64,000 nucleotides of DNA from Vibrio neptunius (GTDB taxonomy: Bacteria; Pseudomonadota; Gammaproteobacteria; Enterobacterales; Vibrionaceae). Where the stretch lies: contig CP079859.1 of assembly GCA_019339365.1 (NCBI GenBank), positions 3,348,001-3,412,000 of the forward strand, in the 5' to 3' direction. Made by a program: the position numbers and the translations under genes. The first letter of the stretch is position 1; each line of letters starts with the position of its first letter. A model generated the notes under the pieces. That model searched no databases. It saw only the letters and a program-made list of their open reading frames with translations, and had not been told where the DNA came from. Positions 27,426-38,695 of the stretch are shown here, in pieces.

Positions 27426-30255
27426 TTAAGCGAATTTGCGTACTTCGCCTTCACCATCAACGTTAGACACACAACGGCCACAGATCTTCTCGTGACCTTC
27501 GGTTGTGCCAACATCTGGAGTGTGGTGCCAGCAGCGGTCGCACTTCTCGTTTTCAGTTGCTTTCACTTCAACGAATAGGCCTTCGACATCTGTTGCTTGC
27601 GCCGCTTCTGACTTCTCGCTTAGAGGCTTAACAACCGCTGCTGAAGTTAGTAGTGCAAAGCGTAGCTCATCTTCCAGCTTGCTTAGCTTGGCCGCTAGTG
27701 CATCATCAGCGTAAAGCGTCACTTCTGCTTGCAGAGAACCACCAATAGTCTTCTCTTTACGAGCGTCTTCTAGCAGTTTGTTTACACCACCACGAACCGC
27801 TTGGATTTCAGCCCAGAATTCGTTGTTAAGTTCTTCGCCTTCAGTTAAGCCGAACAGACCCTGGTACCACTCGCCTGTGAAAACAAACTTATCTCGCTCG
27901 CCTGGCATCTCGTTCCAGATCTCGTCTGCAGTGAACGACATGATTGGTGCCATCCAACGAACAAGCGCTTCTACGATGTAGTAAAGTGCAGTCTGACAGC
28001 TACGTTGAGCGTGACCACCAAGTTTCGCTGTGTACTGACGGTCTTTAATCACGTCTAGGTAAAATGAACCCATTTCGATAGAACAGAACTGCATTAAGCG
28101 CTGTGTTACAGCGTGAGTATTGTACTCACCGTACGCTTTCACAATCTCTTCTTGTGCCGCTAGTGCACGACCGACAGCCCAACGGTCTAGAGCCACCATT
28201 TCTTCAGCAGGAACAAGGTCCGTTGCTGGGTTAAAGCCGCTTAGGTTCGCAAGGAAGAAACGCGCAGTGTTGCGGATACGACGATACGCATCTGCAGAGC
28301 GTTTTAGGATTTCATCAGAAACCGCCACTTCACCCGTGTAGTCCGTTGAAGCAACCCATAAACGCAGGATATCTGCACCTAGCTTGTTAGTCACATCTTT
28401 TGGCGCAACCACGTTACCGATAGATTTCGACATTTTACGGCCTTGACCGTCAACCACGAAACCGTGAGTAAGTACTTGCTTGTACGGCGCTTCGTCTTTC
28501 ATCGCGATTGATGAAATGAGCGAAGACTGGAACCAACCGCGGTGTTGGTCAGAGCCTTCTAGGTATAGAATCTGCCGACGCGCCGTTGTACTCTTCACGA
28601 GCATCAACCACTGAGTAGTGCGTCACACCTGAGTCGAACCATACGTCTAGCGTATCAAGTACTTTCTCGTACTTATCGGCCTCTTCACCTAGTAGGTCAG
28701 AGATTTCTAGATCCCACCAAGCTTGAATGCCTTTCTCTTCAACTAGCTGAGCCACTTTCTCAATCAGTTCTAAAGTGTTTGGATGAAGCTCTGCCGTTTC
28801 TTTATGAACGAATAGAGCGATTGGCACACCCCAAGTACGTTGACGAGAGATACACCACTCTGGGCGACCTTCAATCATACCTTCGATGCGGCTTTGGCCC
28901 CACTCTGGCATCCACTCAACACCTTTGATTGACTCTAGTGCTTTTGCACGTAGGCCAGCTTGGTCCATAGAAACGAACCATTGTGGTGTTGCACGGAAGA
29001 TGATTGGAGTTTTGTGTCTCCAACAATGCGGGTAGCTGTGCTCGTAAGCGTGGTGATGTAGCAGCGCGCCTTTCTCTTTTAGCGTTTCCACTACTGCATC
29101 ATTAGCCTTGAATACGTGTTGGCCAGCAAATAGCTCAGTATCCGGCAGGTAAACACCATTTGAACCAACTGGGTTAGCCACTTCTAGGTTGTATTTGTTA
29201 CCGACTGCAAAGTCTTCTTGACCGTGACCAGGTGCTGTGTGAACCACACCAGTACCAGAGTCAGTGGTTACGTGATCGCCAAGGATCGCTGGAACCGTGA
29301 AGTTGTAGAATGGGTGGTTAAACTGTGAAAGCTCAAGGTCGCTGCCTTTTGCAAAACCAAGGTTATGGAAGTGCTCGATACCGGCACGATCCATCACGTC
29401 TTTCGCGAGTTCAGAAGCAACGATGATACGTTCTTTCGACTCACCTTCTACTTGGATTAATACGTACTCTAGATCATCACGTAGACATACTGCGCGGTTT
29501 GCTGGCAGTGTCCATGGTGTGGTTGTCCAGATAACGATTGAGATATCGCCTTCGCCTTCATGACCTTCGTTCAATGAGAACTTAGATAGAAGCACTGCTT
29601 CATCGGCAGCTTTAAAGCGTACGTCGATAGATGGAGAAACTTTATCTTTGTACTCTACTTCTGCTTCCGCAAGTGCAGAGCCACAGTCTGTACACCAGTG
29701 AACAGGTTTGAAACCTTTAAGTAGGTGGCCATTATCAGCAATCTTACCTAAAGCTCGAATGATGTTTGCTTCAGTCGCAAAATCCATAGTACGGTAAGGC
29801 TTGTCCCACTCCCCCATAATACCTAGGCGTTTGAAACTCTCTTTTTGACCTTCAACCTGGCCAGCAGCATAATCACGACATTTCTGACGGAACTCAGCCG
29901 CTGTCACTTTTTGACCCGGCTTACCAACCTTTTTCTCTACCATTAATTCAATAGGTAGACCGTGGCAGTCCCAGCCAGGAATGTAAGGCGCATCAAAACC
30001 TGAAAGTGTTTTGGATTTAATAATAATGTCTTTAAGAATCTTGTTTAGTGCGTGACCAATATGAATGTCACCGTTGGCGTATGGAGGGCCATCGTGTAGA
30101 ACGAAAGATTTTTTGCCTTTCTTCGCTTTACGGATTTCACCGTAAAGGTCTTCTTTATACCAACGCTTAAGCATTTCTGGCTCGCGGTTCGCCAGATTGC
30201 CGCGCATCGGAAACCCTGTTTCAGGAAGGTTCAGGGTATCTTTATACTCACTCAT
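27426..30255 (-). CDS. ileS: Isoleucyl-tRNA synthetase, frame broken by one base
   Basis: A class Ia synthetase that charges tRNA-Ile and edits valine. The N-terminal frame (from ATG 30255) has HIGH as [19 protein letters not shown] and the CP1 editing domain ([12 protein letters not shown]). It reads to the sequence GASAD and then goes off frame. The other frame resumes at [12 protein letters not shown] with KMSKSIGNV and the C-terminal zinc site ([15 protein letters not shown]). The two meet at about 28569-28570, where removing one base joins them into about 942 residues. The gene is essential, so a sequencing error is by far the best explanation. Confidence 0.95.
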
Positions 30256-30319
30256 CGATTCTTAATTCCGTTGTGTTGGGCGAATGTTAGACATTATGCC
30301 AAACGGTGGACTAGACCGT

Positions 30320-31255
30320 TTAGCGATTACGCTGACGCAGCCACACCCTTGCTGCTTCAGCATCCAATTCAATTTGTTGTTTCAATGCTTCAAATGAGTC
30401 AAATTTATGCTCATCACGAAGCTTATGTAATAGTACGATTTCTAGCTGCTTGCCATATAAATTGGCTTGGAAGTCAAATAAATGGACTTCTAGTTGCTGG
30501 CGGACCCCGTTCACGGTCGGTCGGTTGCCAATATTTGCTACGCCCCCAATCGGTTTACCTCCAAGGCCTAAAGCCTCAACGACGTAAACGCCCGATACAG
30601 GTGACACGCAACGCTTCAGTGGGATATTCGCGGTAGGAAAACCAATCGTTCTTCCTAACTTACGGCCGTGTGATACTCGACCACTGATGCTGTAATTTCG
30701 ACCCAGCATTTCTGCTGCTGAGTTTACCTCATCGCTTGCCAATGCTTCGCGTATCGCAGTACTGCTGACACGCAATTGCTCAAGACAGAAACTTTGTGTA
30801 CTGACGACCTCAAAGCCATGTTTTTTACCGGCCTCTTTGAGCATTTGGAAATTGCCTTTTCGGCCTTTTCCAAAGCAGAAATCATCACCAACGACGAGAA
30901 ACTTAACACCCAATCGCTTCACCAACAAGTCGCTAATAAACTCGTCCGGAGTCTGATTAGCAAAGCGCTTGTTGAAATTCACACAAAGTAAGCGTTCTAT
31001 GTTCAATTTTCTCAGTTGAACAAACTTGTCTCTTAACCGAGTTAATCGTGCTGGTGCTTTCTCTTTTGCAAATAATTCCAAAGGCTGAGGTTCAAAAGTC
31101 ATGACCGTGGCAGGTAAACCTAATTTAGCTGCCTGCTCAGACACTTGACGCAGCACTGCTTGGTGACCCAAATGCACACCGTCGAAGTTTCCTATCGTCA
31201 GGACACACCCAGAATGGTGTGCTTTGATATTGTGAATACCTCGGATCAATTCCAT
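30320..31255 (-). CDS. ribF: Bifunctional riboflavin kinase / FAD synthetase
   Basis: The 311-residue enzyme converts riboflavin to FMN and FAD. The N-terminal nucleotidyltransferase domain carries GNFDGVHLGHQAVL, FVVGDDFCFGKGRKG and SSTAIREAL. The C-terminal flavokinase domain has GRTIGFPTANI. Lies upstream of ileS in the order murJ-ribF-ileS-lspA on one strand, as in E. coli in part. Confidence 0.96.
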   Translation of the reverse strand: MELIRGIHNIKAHHSGCVLTIGNFDGVHLGHQAVLRQVSEQAAKLGLPATVMTFEPQPLELFAKEKAPARLTRLRDKFVQLRKLNIERLLCVNFNKRFANQTPDEFISDLLVKRLGVKFLVVGDDFCFGKGRKGNFQMLKEAGKKHGFEVVSTQSFCLEQLRVSSTAIREALASDEVNSAAEMLGRNYSISGRVSHGRKLGRTIGFPTANIPLKRCVSPVSGVYVVEALGLGGKPIGGVANIGNRPTVNGVRQQLEVHLFDFQANLYGKQLEIVLLHKLRDEHKFDSFEALKQQIELDAEAARVWLRQRNR

Positions 31256-31327
31256 TGGCAGCTTCTAATTCCTGTCTCTTTTATTATTAGCAAAGCGTGA
31301 AACCGACGGATTATATACTAATCCTAC

Positions 31328-32890
31328 TTATTCTGTCGCTGCTTTTAAATCTTTTAAGCGCACACCCATGATGATGAGCGATATCAGGTAAACACCTGCA
31401 CCTAATCCAATCAAAGCTAGCAGCGACATCACTCGTTCAAACAAGCTCCAAGTCAACCACACCGACATATCTTCTAACTGCCAAAGAATTGCTGCTACCA
31501 TCAGTCCTCCTGAAACAGCAAGCTTAATCACAAAAAAAACCGTGCGGCGCGTTAGCTTGTAAACACCCGCCATATGTAAGCCTCGGTACAATAAAGACAT
31601 ATTAACAAACGCTGATAATGCTGTTGCGATTGCCAAACCAACATAGCCATAGAACCAAGCAAAAATGGCGTTAAAGACCATATTGGTCACCATGGCGATA
31701 ATGCCATATTTGACTGGGGTTTTCGTGTCTTGGCGAGAGTAATATCCCGGCGCAAGCACTTTGATCAACATAAAATTGAGCAAGCCAGAGGCATAGGCTA
31801 CCAGAGACATCGAAGCAAAGTGAACGTCCTGTGGGCTGAACTCACCGCGCATGAACAGCACCATCAGCATAGGCTTTGCCAACACCATTAAACCGAGCAT
31901 CGCGGGAATACCGAGCAATGTCACCATGCGGACTCCCCAATCCATCGTATGTGAAAAACCGTCACTATGGGAATCAACATGTTTACGTGATAGGGCTGGC
32001 AAAATAACCGTTGCAATAGCAATACCAAACAATCCAAGCGGAAATTCCAATAGACGGTCAGAATAATAGAGCCAACTGATAGAGCCCGTTTGAAGGAAGC
32101 TGGCAATAAAAGTATCAAACAGCAAATTGATCTGGCTGACCGATACACCGAACAAAGCTGGAATCATTAGGGTACGGATTTTCACTACCCCAGGGTCACG
32201 CCATCCCCATTGAGGCTTAACCATGACGCCGGCTTTAATAAGGAAAGGGATCTGAAAAAAGAACTGAACCAAACCGCCAAGAAACACCCCAATAGCAAGA
32301 CCAATTTCAGGTTGAGCCATATTCGGCGAAATAAACCATGCCGAGAGGATGATCATGACGTTGAGAAATACTGGAGTGAAAGACGACACCGCAAATTTAC
32401 CCATGGTATTGAGAATCGCACCAGATAACGCGACAAAAGTAATAAACCATAAGTAAGGAAAGGTAATTTTGAGAATGAAGCTCGCCAGCTCAAACTTTTC
32501 AGCCGATGGTCCCCCGTTCATCCAGTCAAGAAACCAGCCAAAGCCAAACAGTGCCGTGACCACACCAGAGCCTAAAACGCCTAGGACTGTAACTATAGAA
32601 ACAAGCACACCTAAAGTACCCGCTGCTCTGGCAATCAACTGACGGGTCTTATCCATATCGCCTGCGGCATGGTACTCCGTCAATACAGGTACAAACGCCT
32701 GAGAAAACGCACCTTCGGCAAACAAACGGCGTAAGAAATTTGGAATTTTATTGGCAAAAAAGAAGACGTCAGCACTAGCGCCCGCCCCCATCAAATTCGC
32801 CACTACTACATCGCGCACTAAACCAAGCACACGAGAAATCAAAGTCATAGCACTAACAATCATGCCTGACTTGAGCAGACGTTTACTCAC
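31328..32890 (-). CDS. murJ: Lipid II flippase MurJ
   Basis: A 520-residue MVF-family protein with about 14 membrane helices that moves lipid II across the inner membrane for peptidoglycan synthesis. The N-terminus MSKRLLKSGMIVSAMTLISRVLGLVRD and NKIPNFLRRLFAEGAFSQAFVPVL are family hallmarks. Start is a GTG at 32890 with GAGG upstream. Divergent from rpsT, as in E. coli relatives. Confidence 0.96.
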   Translation of the reverse strand: MSKRLLKSGMIVSAMTLISRVLGLVRDVVVANLMGAGASADVFFFANKIPNFLRRLFAEGAFSQAFVPVLTEYHAAGDMDKTRQLIARAAGTLGVLVSIVTVLGVLGSGVVTALFGFGWFLDWMNGGPSAEKFELASFILKITFPYLWFITFVALSGAILNTMGKFAVSSFTPVFLNVMIILSAWFISPNMAQPEIGLAIGVFLGGLVQFFFQIPFLIKAGVMVKPQWGWRDPGVVKIRTLMIPALFGVSVSQINLLFDTFIASFLQTGSISWLYYSDRLLEFPLGLFGIAIATVILPALSRKHVDSHSDGFSHTMDWGVRMVTLLGIPAMLGLMVLAKPMLMVLFMRGEFSPQDVHFASMSLVAYASGLLNFMLIKVLAPGYYSRQDTKTPVKYGIIAMVTNMVFNAIFAWFYGYVGLAIATALSAFVNMSLLYRGLHMAGVYKLTRRTVFFVIKLAVSGGLMVAAILWQLEDMSVWLTWSLFERVMSLLALIGLGAGVYLISLIIMGVRLKDLKAATE

Positions 32891-33150
32891 AGCTACCTCG
32901 GGAATCCTGCAATACTTTCAATAGGGCTCTACTCTATGACAGGAATGTCAGGGCTAGAGCAGATTAGTATTAGCAATGAAAAAAAAATACTGATAGAATC
33001 CCCGCCATCTTAACCGTGAAGACCTATCTAATCCAAAATTTGTTTGGTCCCGATTGGTTTTTACACAAATCATTTGACATTTAAGCGTAAATGAGGGATA
33101 TTCCTCGCCCTTAAATTGTCACCGAACCTAAGTTTTTGGGAGTTAGACCC

Positions 33151-33411
33151 TTGGCAAATAGTAAATCTGCTAAGAAGCGCGCTATCCAAGCTGAGAAACG
33201 TCGCCAGCACAATGCTAGCCGTCGTTCAATGATGCGCACTTACATGAAGAAAACTGTTGCTGCTATCGAAGCAGGCGACAAAGCTGCTGCAACTGAAGCA
33301 TTTGCTACAGTTACACCAATCCTAGACCGCATGGCGACTAAAGGCCTTATTCACAAGAATAAAGCTGCACGTCACAAGTCTCGTTTCGCTGCTGCAATCA
33401 AAGCTCTTTAA
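33151..33411 (+). CDS. rpsT: 30S ribosomal protein S20
   Basis: An 86-residue basic helical protein binding 16S rRNA ([20 protein letters not shown]). The start is TTG 33151, with GGGAG eight bases upstream; E. coli rpsT also uses TTG, which belongs to its translational autocontrol. An in-frame TTG at 33136 lies inside the binding-site region and is rejected. Promoters must be in 32891-33150. A strong terminator follows. Confidence 0.97.
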   Translation: MANSKSAKKRAIQAEKRRQHNASRRSMMRTYMKKTVAAIEAGDKAAATEAFATVTPILDRMATKGLIHKNKAARHKSRFAAAIKAL

Positions 33412-33432
33412 TAGAACTCTGATTTATCAGTG

Positions 33433-33461
33433 AAAAAAAACCGGCTCAAGCCGGTTTTTTT
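33433..33461 (+). terminator. Terminator of rpsT
   Basis: AAAAACCGGCTCAAGCCGGTTTTTT, a GC stem with A and T flanks. Confidence 0.9.
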
Positions 33462-33511
33462 ATATCTCAACGTCAAACAGTGAGCATTTCAGCTCTAACC
33501 ATAATGAATCA

Positions 33512-33817
33512 TTAGTCCATTACTTCGCTGCAGTATAGGCTGTGTAGCAAGTGGATCATTGATTTCACTTCTTCACTACTTAACGTATAAAACACCGTTT
33601 GTGCTTCTTTACGTGTATTAACCAAGCCATCACGGCGTAACCATGCTAGGTGTTGCGATAAAGCAGACTGACTCAGCTCCAATTTGCTACATAACTCCCC
33701 AACAGAGAGTTCTTGGTTATGCAATAAACATAAAATCTGCAAACGTCTCTCATTCGCCATCGCTTTAAGTAGCACCACCGCTTTGGCAGAATTCTTTTCC
33801 ATTTCTTGTAAGTTCAT
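33512..33817 (-). CDS. hlyU: Transcriptional activator HlyU (ArsR/SmtB family)
   Basis: A 101-residue winged-helix protein nearly identical to Vibrio HlyU in its core (LLKAMANERRLQILCLL, LELSQSALSQHLAWLRRDGLV, EAQTVFYTLSS). HlyU relieves H-NS silencing and activates haemolysin/RTX toxin genes in several vibrios. The metal-binding motif of true ArsR members is not apparent. Position between rpsT and nhaR matches V. cholerae. Its targets are not in this window. Confidence 0.93.
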   Translation of the reverse strand: MNLQEMEKNSAKAVVLLKAMANERRLQILCLLHNQELSVGELCSKLELSQSALSQHLAWLRRDGLVNTRKEAQTVFYTLSSEEVKSMIHLLHSLYCSEVMD

Positions 33818-33946
33818 CGGCTAGTACCCCTTGAAACAACAAAACATCAACAAATCTCAGCCTGCAATTTATAAATTGATACATTTATAGCTGATACTAA
33901 TCTATTTGCACTCAGTAATCTATTTGTAGAAATCAAAAAAAAGTGT

Positions 33947-34837
33947 TCACTGAAAGAGATTCGTGAAGTCTGCATCACAGACGTTCTTCACAGCAGGGTG
34001 TTGAATCATTCTTTCGGCGAAAATAACGTAGTATTCCTCTTTAAGTTCATCAATATGACCAATCAACTGCAAAGGCAAGTCACTTTCTACTTCTGATAAA
34101 TATAAAGAAGGGGCGAGAAAAATAACATCGTGGTGATAGCGCGCGAAAGACTTCATTAGAGCGACATCATCAAACTCCCCAAGAACGTTCGGTTGAAGCC
34201 CTTGTCGATCAAACCATTGGAGAACTTTTCGTCCCATTGCGGTTCGGCTGCCAGGTATCAACAATTTCCGTTGTTCAAGCACTGAAGGAAATGTGGCTTG
34301 TGCAACGCTGCTACTAGAGAAGAAACTCATATTGCACTCACCTAGCTTTTTACTGTACAAACCAGGGCTTTGACTGGAGTCGACTGGGCAATCGGACAAA
34401 ATCATATCCAGCTTATGCTGAGACAACTGCTCAAGCAACATCTCATGGGTCGATTCAAAACAGCGTAAATGGATACTGTTGTCAGGAGGTACTGTGGTCA
34501 TCAAAATTTTACTGACTAGACGCTTTGATAAGGCATCCGCGACACCGACATCAAACAGGATATTTGAGCGCTGGCTATAGTTGACAATATCCAGCATTTC
34601 GTAGCTCAAACCAAACATGCGATCCGCATATTTAAACACCAGTTGGCCAAGTTCTGTCGGCTCAATACTTCGGCCATTCCTTTTAGTCAACTTCCCATCC
34701 ATTCGCTCTTCAAGCGCCTTGATCTGCCCTGTTACAGTCTGAGGGGTCAGAAACAGAGCATCGGCAGCTTTGGTCACTGAGCCTTGTTTACACACCATCC
34801 AAAAGTAATATAGATGGTTGTAGTTTAAGTGCGACAT
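33947..34837 (-). CDS. nhaR: LysR-type regulator NhaR
   Basis: The 296 residues have an N-terminal LysR helix-turn-helix ([39 protein letters not shown]), characteristic of NhaR, and a periplasmic-binding-like effector domain. NhaR responds to sodium and activates Na+/H+ antiporter genes; in E. coli it also activates the pga operon. Divergent from the Na+/phosphate cotransporter nptA. No nhaA lies in the window. Confidence 0.9.
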   Translation of the reverse strand: MSHLNYNHLYYFWMVCKQGSVTKAADALFLTPQTVTGQIKALEERMDGKLTKRNGRSIEPTELGQLVFKYADRMFGLSYEMLDIVNYSQRSNILFDVGVADALSKRLVSKILMTTVPPDNSIHLRCFESTHEMLLEQLSQHKLDMILSDCPVDSSQSPGLYSKKLGECNMSFFSSSSVAQATFPSVLEQRKLLIPGSRTAMGRKVLQWFDRQGLQPNVLGEFDDVALMKSFARYHHDVIFLAPSLYLSEVESDLPLQLIGHIDELKEEYYVIFAERMIQHPAVKNVCDADFTNLFQ

Positions 34838-35242
34838 GAAAATTTTCTCTGTATTACATATGGCTATGTTTATAGCAGAAGCTTTAAATCACCACAATAA
34901 TTCGGAAAAACTTAACTTTTCATCAATAAAAATCAATTTTACCGAAAAAAAATAAGCGAATTATGACAACTCACGTTCATACAGACTGATACAAGGCTTG
35001 AGTTTCGTGAACTGCGTCGACTTTCTCACAGTCTATTAAAACATTTTAAAATATAAAAAATAACTATATTTCAACAATTTAAAACAAATTAAAATCTCAA
35101 TTCACAAAGCTAATCTTCATATCCAAATAAAAAAAAATCCATTACACACAACTGTAATATTAATGAAATATTTCCCATCTACTATCGCCCACAGTTTCAA
35201 CAACCGACCAATACAAATTTATACGGTCCACGGAGAAAAATT
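34838..35242. promoter_or_regulatory. AT-rich divergent promoter region nhaR/nptA
   Basis: These 405 bases hold no gene. The part 35020-35160 is very AT-rich with A and T tracts, the type of DNA bound by H-NS or curved at promoters. No clear operator was found. Confidence 0.4.
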
Positions 35243-36388
35243 ATGAACCAAGCTACTACTGCAGCGGCACCTATCTCGAGCACAACTCGCTGGTTACGCT
35301 GGGCTAACTTGGCATTCATGTTATATCTACTGCTTCTAGCAGTATCTATGGTAGGCAGTGGCTTTAAATGGGCAACAGGCGATCAAGCGAAAGTGTTGTT
35401 CGAATTTGCTTCACACCCGGTCGCAGGTCTAATGATCGGTCTTGTCGCCACCGCTCTTATTCAGTCTTCTAGTACAGTGACCTCTATAATCGTTGGTCTT
35501 GTGGCTGGCGGCTTACCTGTGGAAACCGCGATCCCGATGATCATGGGTGCAAACATCGGCACTACGGTAACCAATACATTGGTTTCTCTGGGACATATTC
35601 GTAACAAAGAAGAGTTCAAACGTGCGTTTGCAAGCGCGACGATTCACGACTTCTTCAACCTTCTGGCGGTTGCTATTTTCCTACCACTGGAAATGATGTT
35701 TGGCATTCTAGAAAAGATTTCTCACTGGTTGGTTTCACCATTCCTAGCAACGGGTGACATGAGTATGAAAGGTCTAAACTTCATTAAACCAATCACTAAG
35801 CCTGTTGTAAGCGCAGTGAAAGAGCCTCTTGCTACATTTGGTGATACTGTCGGCGGCGTGCTACTTATCGTTCTTGGTATCGCCACTATCTTCGTCGCTA
35901 TCACTGTAATGGGCAAACTGATGAAGAGCTTAATGGTTGGCCGTGCTCGTGAAATTCTAAAGAGCGCAATTGGCCGTGGCCCAATTCACGGTATTTTCTC
36001 TGGATCTGTGGTTACCGTACTGGTTCAGTCTTCATCAACAACCACCAGCCTAATGGTTCCACTTGTTGGCTCGGGTGTATTGAAAGTTCGTGACGTATAC
36101 CCATTCACTCTAGGTGCAAACATAGGTACATGTATTACTGCACTACTGGCGGCAACAGCTGCATCAGGTGAGTTCGCAGTATTCGCTCTACAAATTGCTT
36201 TGGTGCACTTAGCATTCAACATACTAGCCACCGTCTTTATTTTTGGTATTCCGTTCTTGCGTGAACTACCAGTTAAAGCTGCAGACATCATCTCCGATAT
36301 GGCAGTGAAGAACAAAGCTGTAGTGGCTGGTTACCTTGTTGCAGTATTCCTTGTACTACCAGGTAGCATCCTAGCGCTGACGGCTTAA
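35243..36388 (+). CDS. nptA: Na+/phosphate cotransporter NptA
   Basis: A 381-residue SLC34-type membrane protein with an internal repeat. The two copies of the QSSS signature are visible: ALIQSSSTVTSIIVG and LVQSSSTTTSLMVP, each followed by GANIGT. About nine membrane segments are seen. V. cholerae NptA drives sodium-dependent phosphate uptake at alkaline pH; its place next to nhaR and hlyU agrees. Start ATG 35243 with GGAGAA upstream. Confidence 0.92.
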   Translation: MNQATTAAAPISSTTRWLRWANLAFMLYLLLLAVSMVGSGFKWATGDQAKVLFEFASHPVAGLMIGLVATALIQSSSTVTSIIVGLVAGGLPVETAIPMIMGANIGTTVTNTLVSLGHIRNKEEFKRAFASATIHDFFNLLAVAIFLPLEMMFGILEKISHWLVSPFLATGDMSMKGLNFIKPITKPVVSAVKEPLATFGDTVGGVLLIVLGIATIFVAITVMGKLMKSLMVGRAREILKSAIGRGPIHGIFSGSVVTVLVQSSSTTTSLMVPLVGSGVLKVRDVYPFTLGANIGTCITALLAATAASGEFAVFALQIALVHLAFNILATVFIFGIPFLRELPVKAADIISDMAVKNKAVVAGYLVAVFLVLPGSILALTA

Positions 36389-36412
36389 TTGGCAAGACCA
36401 TCGCTTATGCAA

Positions 36413-36442
36413 GGCCCGTAACTTAGGTTGCGGGCTTTTTTG
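36413..36442 (+). terminator. Terminator of nptA
   Basis: GCCCGTAAC-TTAG-GTTGCGGGC with one T-G pair, then TTTTTT. Confidence 0.85.
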
Positions 36443-36543
36443 CGTTTAGGAAGAGGGATATGGGAACGGGCTTCGCCCTACGGAGAGCTGGAGAACTTAA
36501 AGGGTTGGCACAATATACATATCAGCCTTTTGTTTTTATTACC

Positions 36544-36646
36544 GTCATCCTCAAGAGCGAGGAACGAGAGAGTTGGGGATCTCTTATAGCAAGTTGAAAA
36601 CCATGAGAGATTCCCTACTCGCTCCTTCGTCACTCTATGGGATGAC
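36544..36646. repeat. 103-bp palindromic repeat, copy A
   Basis: Begins GTCATCCTCAAGAGCGAGG, contains GTTGGGGATCTCTTA and ends CACTCTATGGGATGAC. The ends are complementary and the whole can fold as a long imperfect hairpin. Same length and end sequences as copies B and C. Confidence 0.85.
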
Positions 36647-36675
36647 CGCTCATACATCAAAGCATAACAAACCAT

Positions 36676-36778
36676 GTCATCCTCAAGAGTGAGGTACGAA
36701 CGAGTTGGGGATCTCTTAAAGCGAGTTGATAGCTTAAGGAGATTCCCTACTCGCTCCTTCTTCACTCTATGGAATGAC
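36676..36778. repeat. 103-bp palindromic repeat, copy B
   Basis: Same orientation as copy A, 29 bases after it. Begins GTCATCCTCAAGAGTGAGG and ends CACTCTATGGAATGAC. Differences from A are scattered substitutions, without length change. Confidence 0.85.
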
Positions 36779-36920
36779 CCAATATTGCATTGGTCTCCTC
36801 AATCTGGACAAAGCTCGCCCGTCCCTACATCCCAAAGGCGCAGCGTTCCGTAGGGCGAAGTCCGCTCCCGATCTCCAGTAGCGAAGAGTTCCATAGGGCC
36901 CAGCCCGTTCTATTTCTCAC

Positions 36921-36948
36921 AAAAAAAGCCGCCCTGTGCTAGGCGGCT
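36921..36948 (-). terminator. Terminator of thyA
   Basis: AGCCGCC/GGCGGCT stem with seven T on the minus strand, downstream of thyA. Confidence 0.85.
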
Positions 36949-36967
36949 CTTTCACAACTTGTGTTTA

Positions 36968-37819
36968 TTATACCGAAAACGGATACTGGATCGGATCGTG
37001 ATGCTCGTAACCTTCAACCCAGAAATCATCGAGCGTAACCCAAGTTTCCAAATCTTCTAGTGACTTAATCTCAGGGTTAATATGGAACGTAGGTACTGCT
37101 AAAGGCTCACGCTTCAACTGTACATCACGCATTAACTCAAGTTGATCTTCATAGATATGAGCATTCACTATCTTGTGGTAAGCCAATCCCGGCTTTTTGC
37201 CTGTTATCTGAGCCATGATTGCCAAGAATACGTAAACCTGAACCATATTGAAATTCAGACCAAGAGGCACATCACATGAACGCTGAGTGCTGTTTAAATA
37301 AAGCGTATCACCTAACAAAGAGAAATGATGGCTATACATGCAAGGGCGTAAACACCCCATATGAAACTCACCAGGGTTGTAGAAATTGAGGATTTCGCCA
37401 CGATCATCAACACCACGAGTTAAATCATCAACAATCTTGCGTAGCTGGTCGATATAACCACCGTCAGGTTTAGCCCATGCACGCCCTTGAACACCATAAA
37501 CACGCCCCATATCATCTTCACCTTTACGGTAAGGATTATTAAGCCACGCTTCGTTGAGGTTGGCGTTCGCATCCCAGGTTTTGGTGCCTAGCTGGCGAAA
37601 ATCTTCCGCACTGTCGTAACCACGAATGTAACCGAGCAGCTCAGCCACCGCAGCTTTCCAAAAGCTTTTACGCGTTGTCACTAATGGGAACTGGTTGCTG
37701 CCAACATCGTAAGTCAGATCAGCGTTGATAACCGTCAGGCAGCGTTTGCCTGTACGCTCATTTTCAATCCACTCACCTTGCTCAACAATTCGCTGACAGA
37801 GTTCTAAATACTGTTTCAC
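36968..37819 (-). CDS. thyA: Thymidylate synthase
   Basis: It methylates dUMP to dTMP with methylene-tetrahydrofolate. The 283 residues carry the catalytic Cys in [23 protein letters not shown] and the C-terminal family end. This is the longer ThyA subtype common in vibrios rather than the 264-residue E. coli form. It follows lgt with nine bases between; the run rppH-ptsP-(permease)-lgt-thyA is one direction and probably one transcription unit. Confidence 0.94.
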   Translation of the reverse strand: MKQYLELCQRIVEQGEWIENERTGKRCLTVINADLTYDVGSNQFPLVTTRKSFWKAAVAELLGYIRGYDSAEDFRQLGTKTWDANANLNEAWLNNPYRKGEDDMGRVYGVQGRAWAKPDGGYIDQLRKIVDDLTRGVDDRGEILNFYNPGEFHMGCLRPCMYSHHFSLLGDTLYLNSTQRSCDVPLGLNFNMVQVYVFLAIMAQITGKKPGLAYHKIVNAHIYEDQLELMRDVQLKREPLAVPTFHINPEIKSLEDLETWVTLDDFWVEGYEHHDPIQYPFSV

Positions 37820-37828
37820 ACCGGTTCC

Positions 37829-38650
37829 TTACTTCATTTGTTGTGGGATTTCATCTTTGTAATGACCACGCTGGTAAGCCCATACCATCATAAGGAGCCC
37901 AACGATAACCATAGGTAGAGAGAGGATCTGTCCCATTGAGATAAATCCACCAAATAAACCAAGATGGGCATCGGGCTCACGAACGTACTCAACGAGGAAA
38001 CGGAATGTACCATATCCTGCTAAAAATAACCCTGACACCGCACCTAGAGGACGTGGCTTTTTGATGAACCAATTAAGAATGAAGAACAACACAACACCTT
38101 CAAGAAGCATTTCATACAATTGAGATGGGTGGCGAGGCAAAGGACCGCCATTTGGGAAGACAATAGCCCACGGCACATCAGTAACACGCCCCCACAGCTC
38201 ACTGTTCATAAAGTTACCTAAGCGCCCCATACCTAGACCGAATGGCACAAGTGGTGCGATAAAGTCGGCAACACCAAAGAAAGTCCGTCCATTTTTCTTT
38301 GCATACCAGAACATCGCCGTAATCACACCCAATAGACCACCGTGGAACGACATTCCACCAGTCCATACTTTAAACAAATAGAGTGGGTCCTGAAGGAATA
38401 GGTCAAAATTATAGAAAATTACATAGCCTACTCGACCACCAATCACAACACCAAGAAAACCTGCGAACAATAGGTCCGAAACCTGTTCTCGTGTCCATCC
38501 ACTGTCTGGCTTATCGGCACGGCGATTCGCTAACCATAATGCGAAGGCAAAACCAACCAAATACATCAGTCCGTACCAGCGAATTGATAGTGGACCAATC
38601 GAAACCAGAACGGGATCGATATTAGGAAATTCAAGATATCCCTGAGACAT
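37829..38650 (-). CDS. lgt: Prolipoprotein diacylglyceryl transferase
   Basis: An inner-membrane enzyme of 273 residues with about seven membrane helices. It moves diacylglycerol to the lipobox Cys, the first step of lipoprotein maturation before LspA. The Lgt signature [16 protein letters not shown] and the H-x-GGL motif (MSFHGGLLG) are present. Confidence 0.96.
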   Translation of the reverse strand: MSQGYLEFPNIDPVLVSIGPLSIRWYGLMYLVGFAFALWLANRRADKPDSGWTREQVSDLLFAGFLGVVIGGRVGYVIFYNFDLFLQDPLYLFKVWTGGMSFHGGLLGVITAMFWYAKKNGRTFFGVADFIAPLVPFGLGMGRLGNFMNSELWGRVTDVPWAIVFPNGGPLPRHPSQLYEMLLEGVVLFFILNWFIKKPRPLGAVSGLFLAGYGTFRFLVEYVREPDAHLGLFGGFISMGQILSLPMVIVGLLMMVWAYQRGHYKDEIPQQMK

Positions 38651-38695
38651 AAAACTATTACTCTTTTGGCATTCAGATAATTAGGTGAGAGTCCG

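Larger units (their letters stand above)
36461..36915. repeat. Repeat islet flanked by inverted GGGCTTCGCCC-type ends
   Basis: The islet starts with GGAACGGGCTTCGCCCTA (36464-36480) and ends with the opposite orientation (TAGGGCGAAGTCCGCTCCC 36851-36869, then CCATAGGGCCCAGCCCGTTC 36891-36910). Between lie two 103-bp palindromic repeats. A second islet of the same make is at 61945-62385. It contains no gene. Confidence 0.65.

Noticed and set aside
36478..36765. Minus-strand 95-codon frame over the 103-bp repeats
   Set aside because: It only mirrors the two palindromic copies (RVGNL...KRSPT twice) and has no ribosome-binding site.
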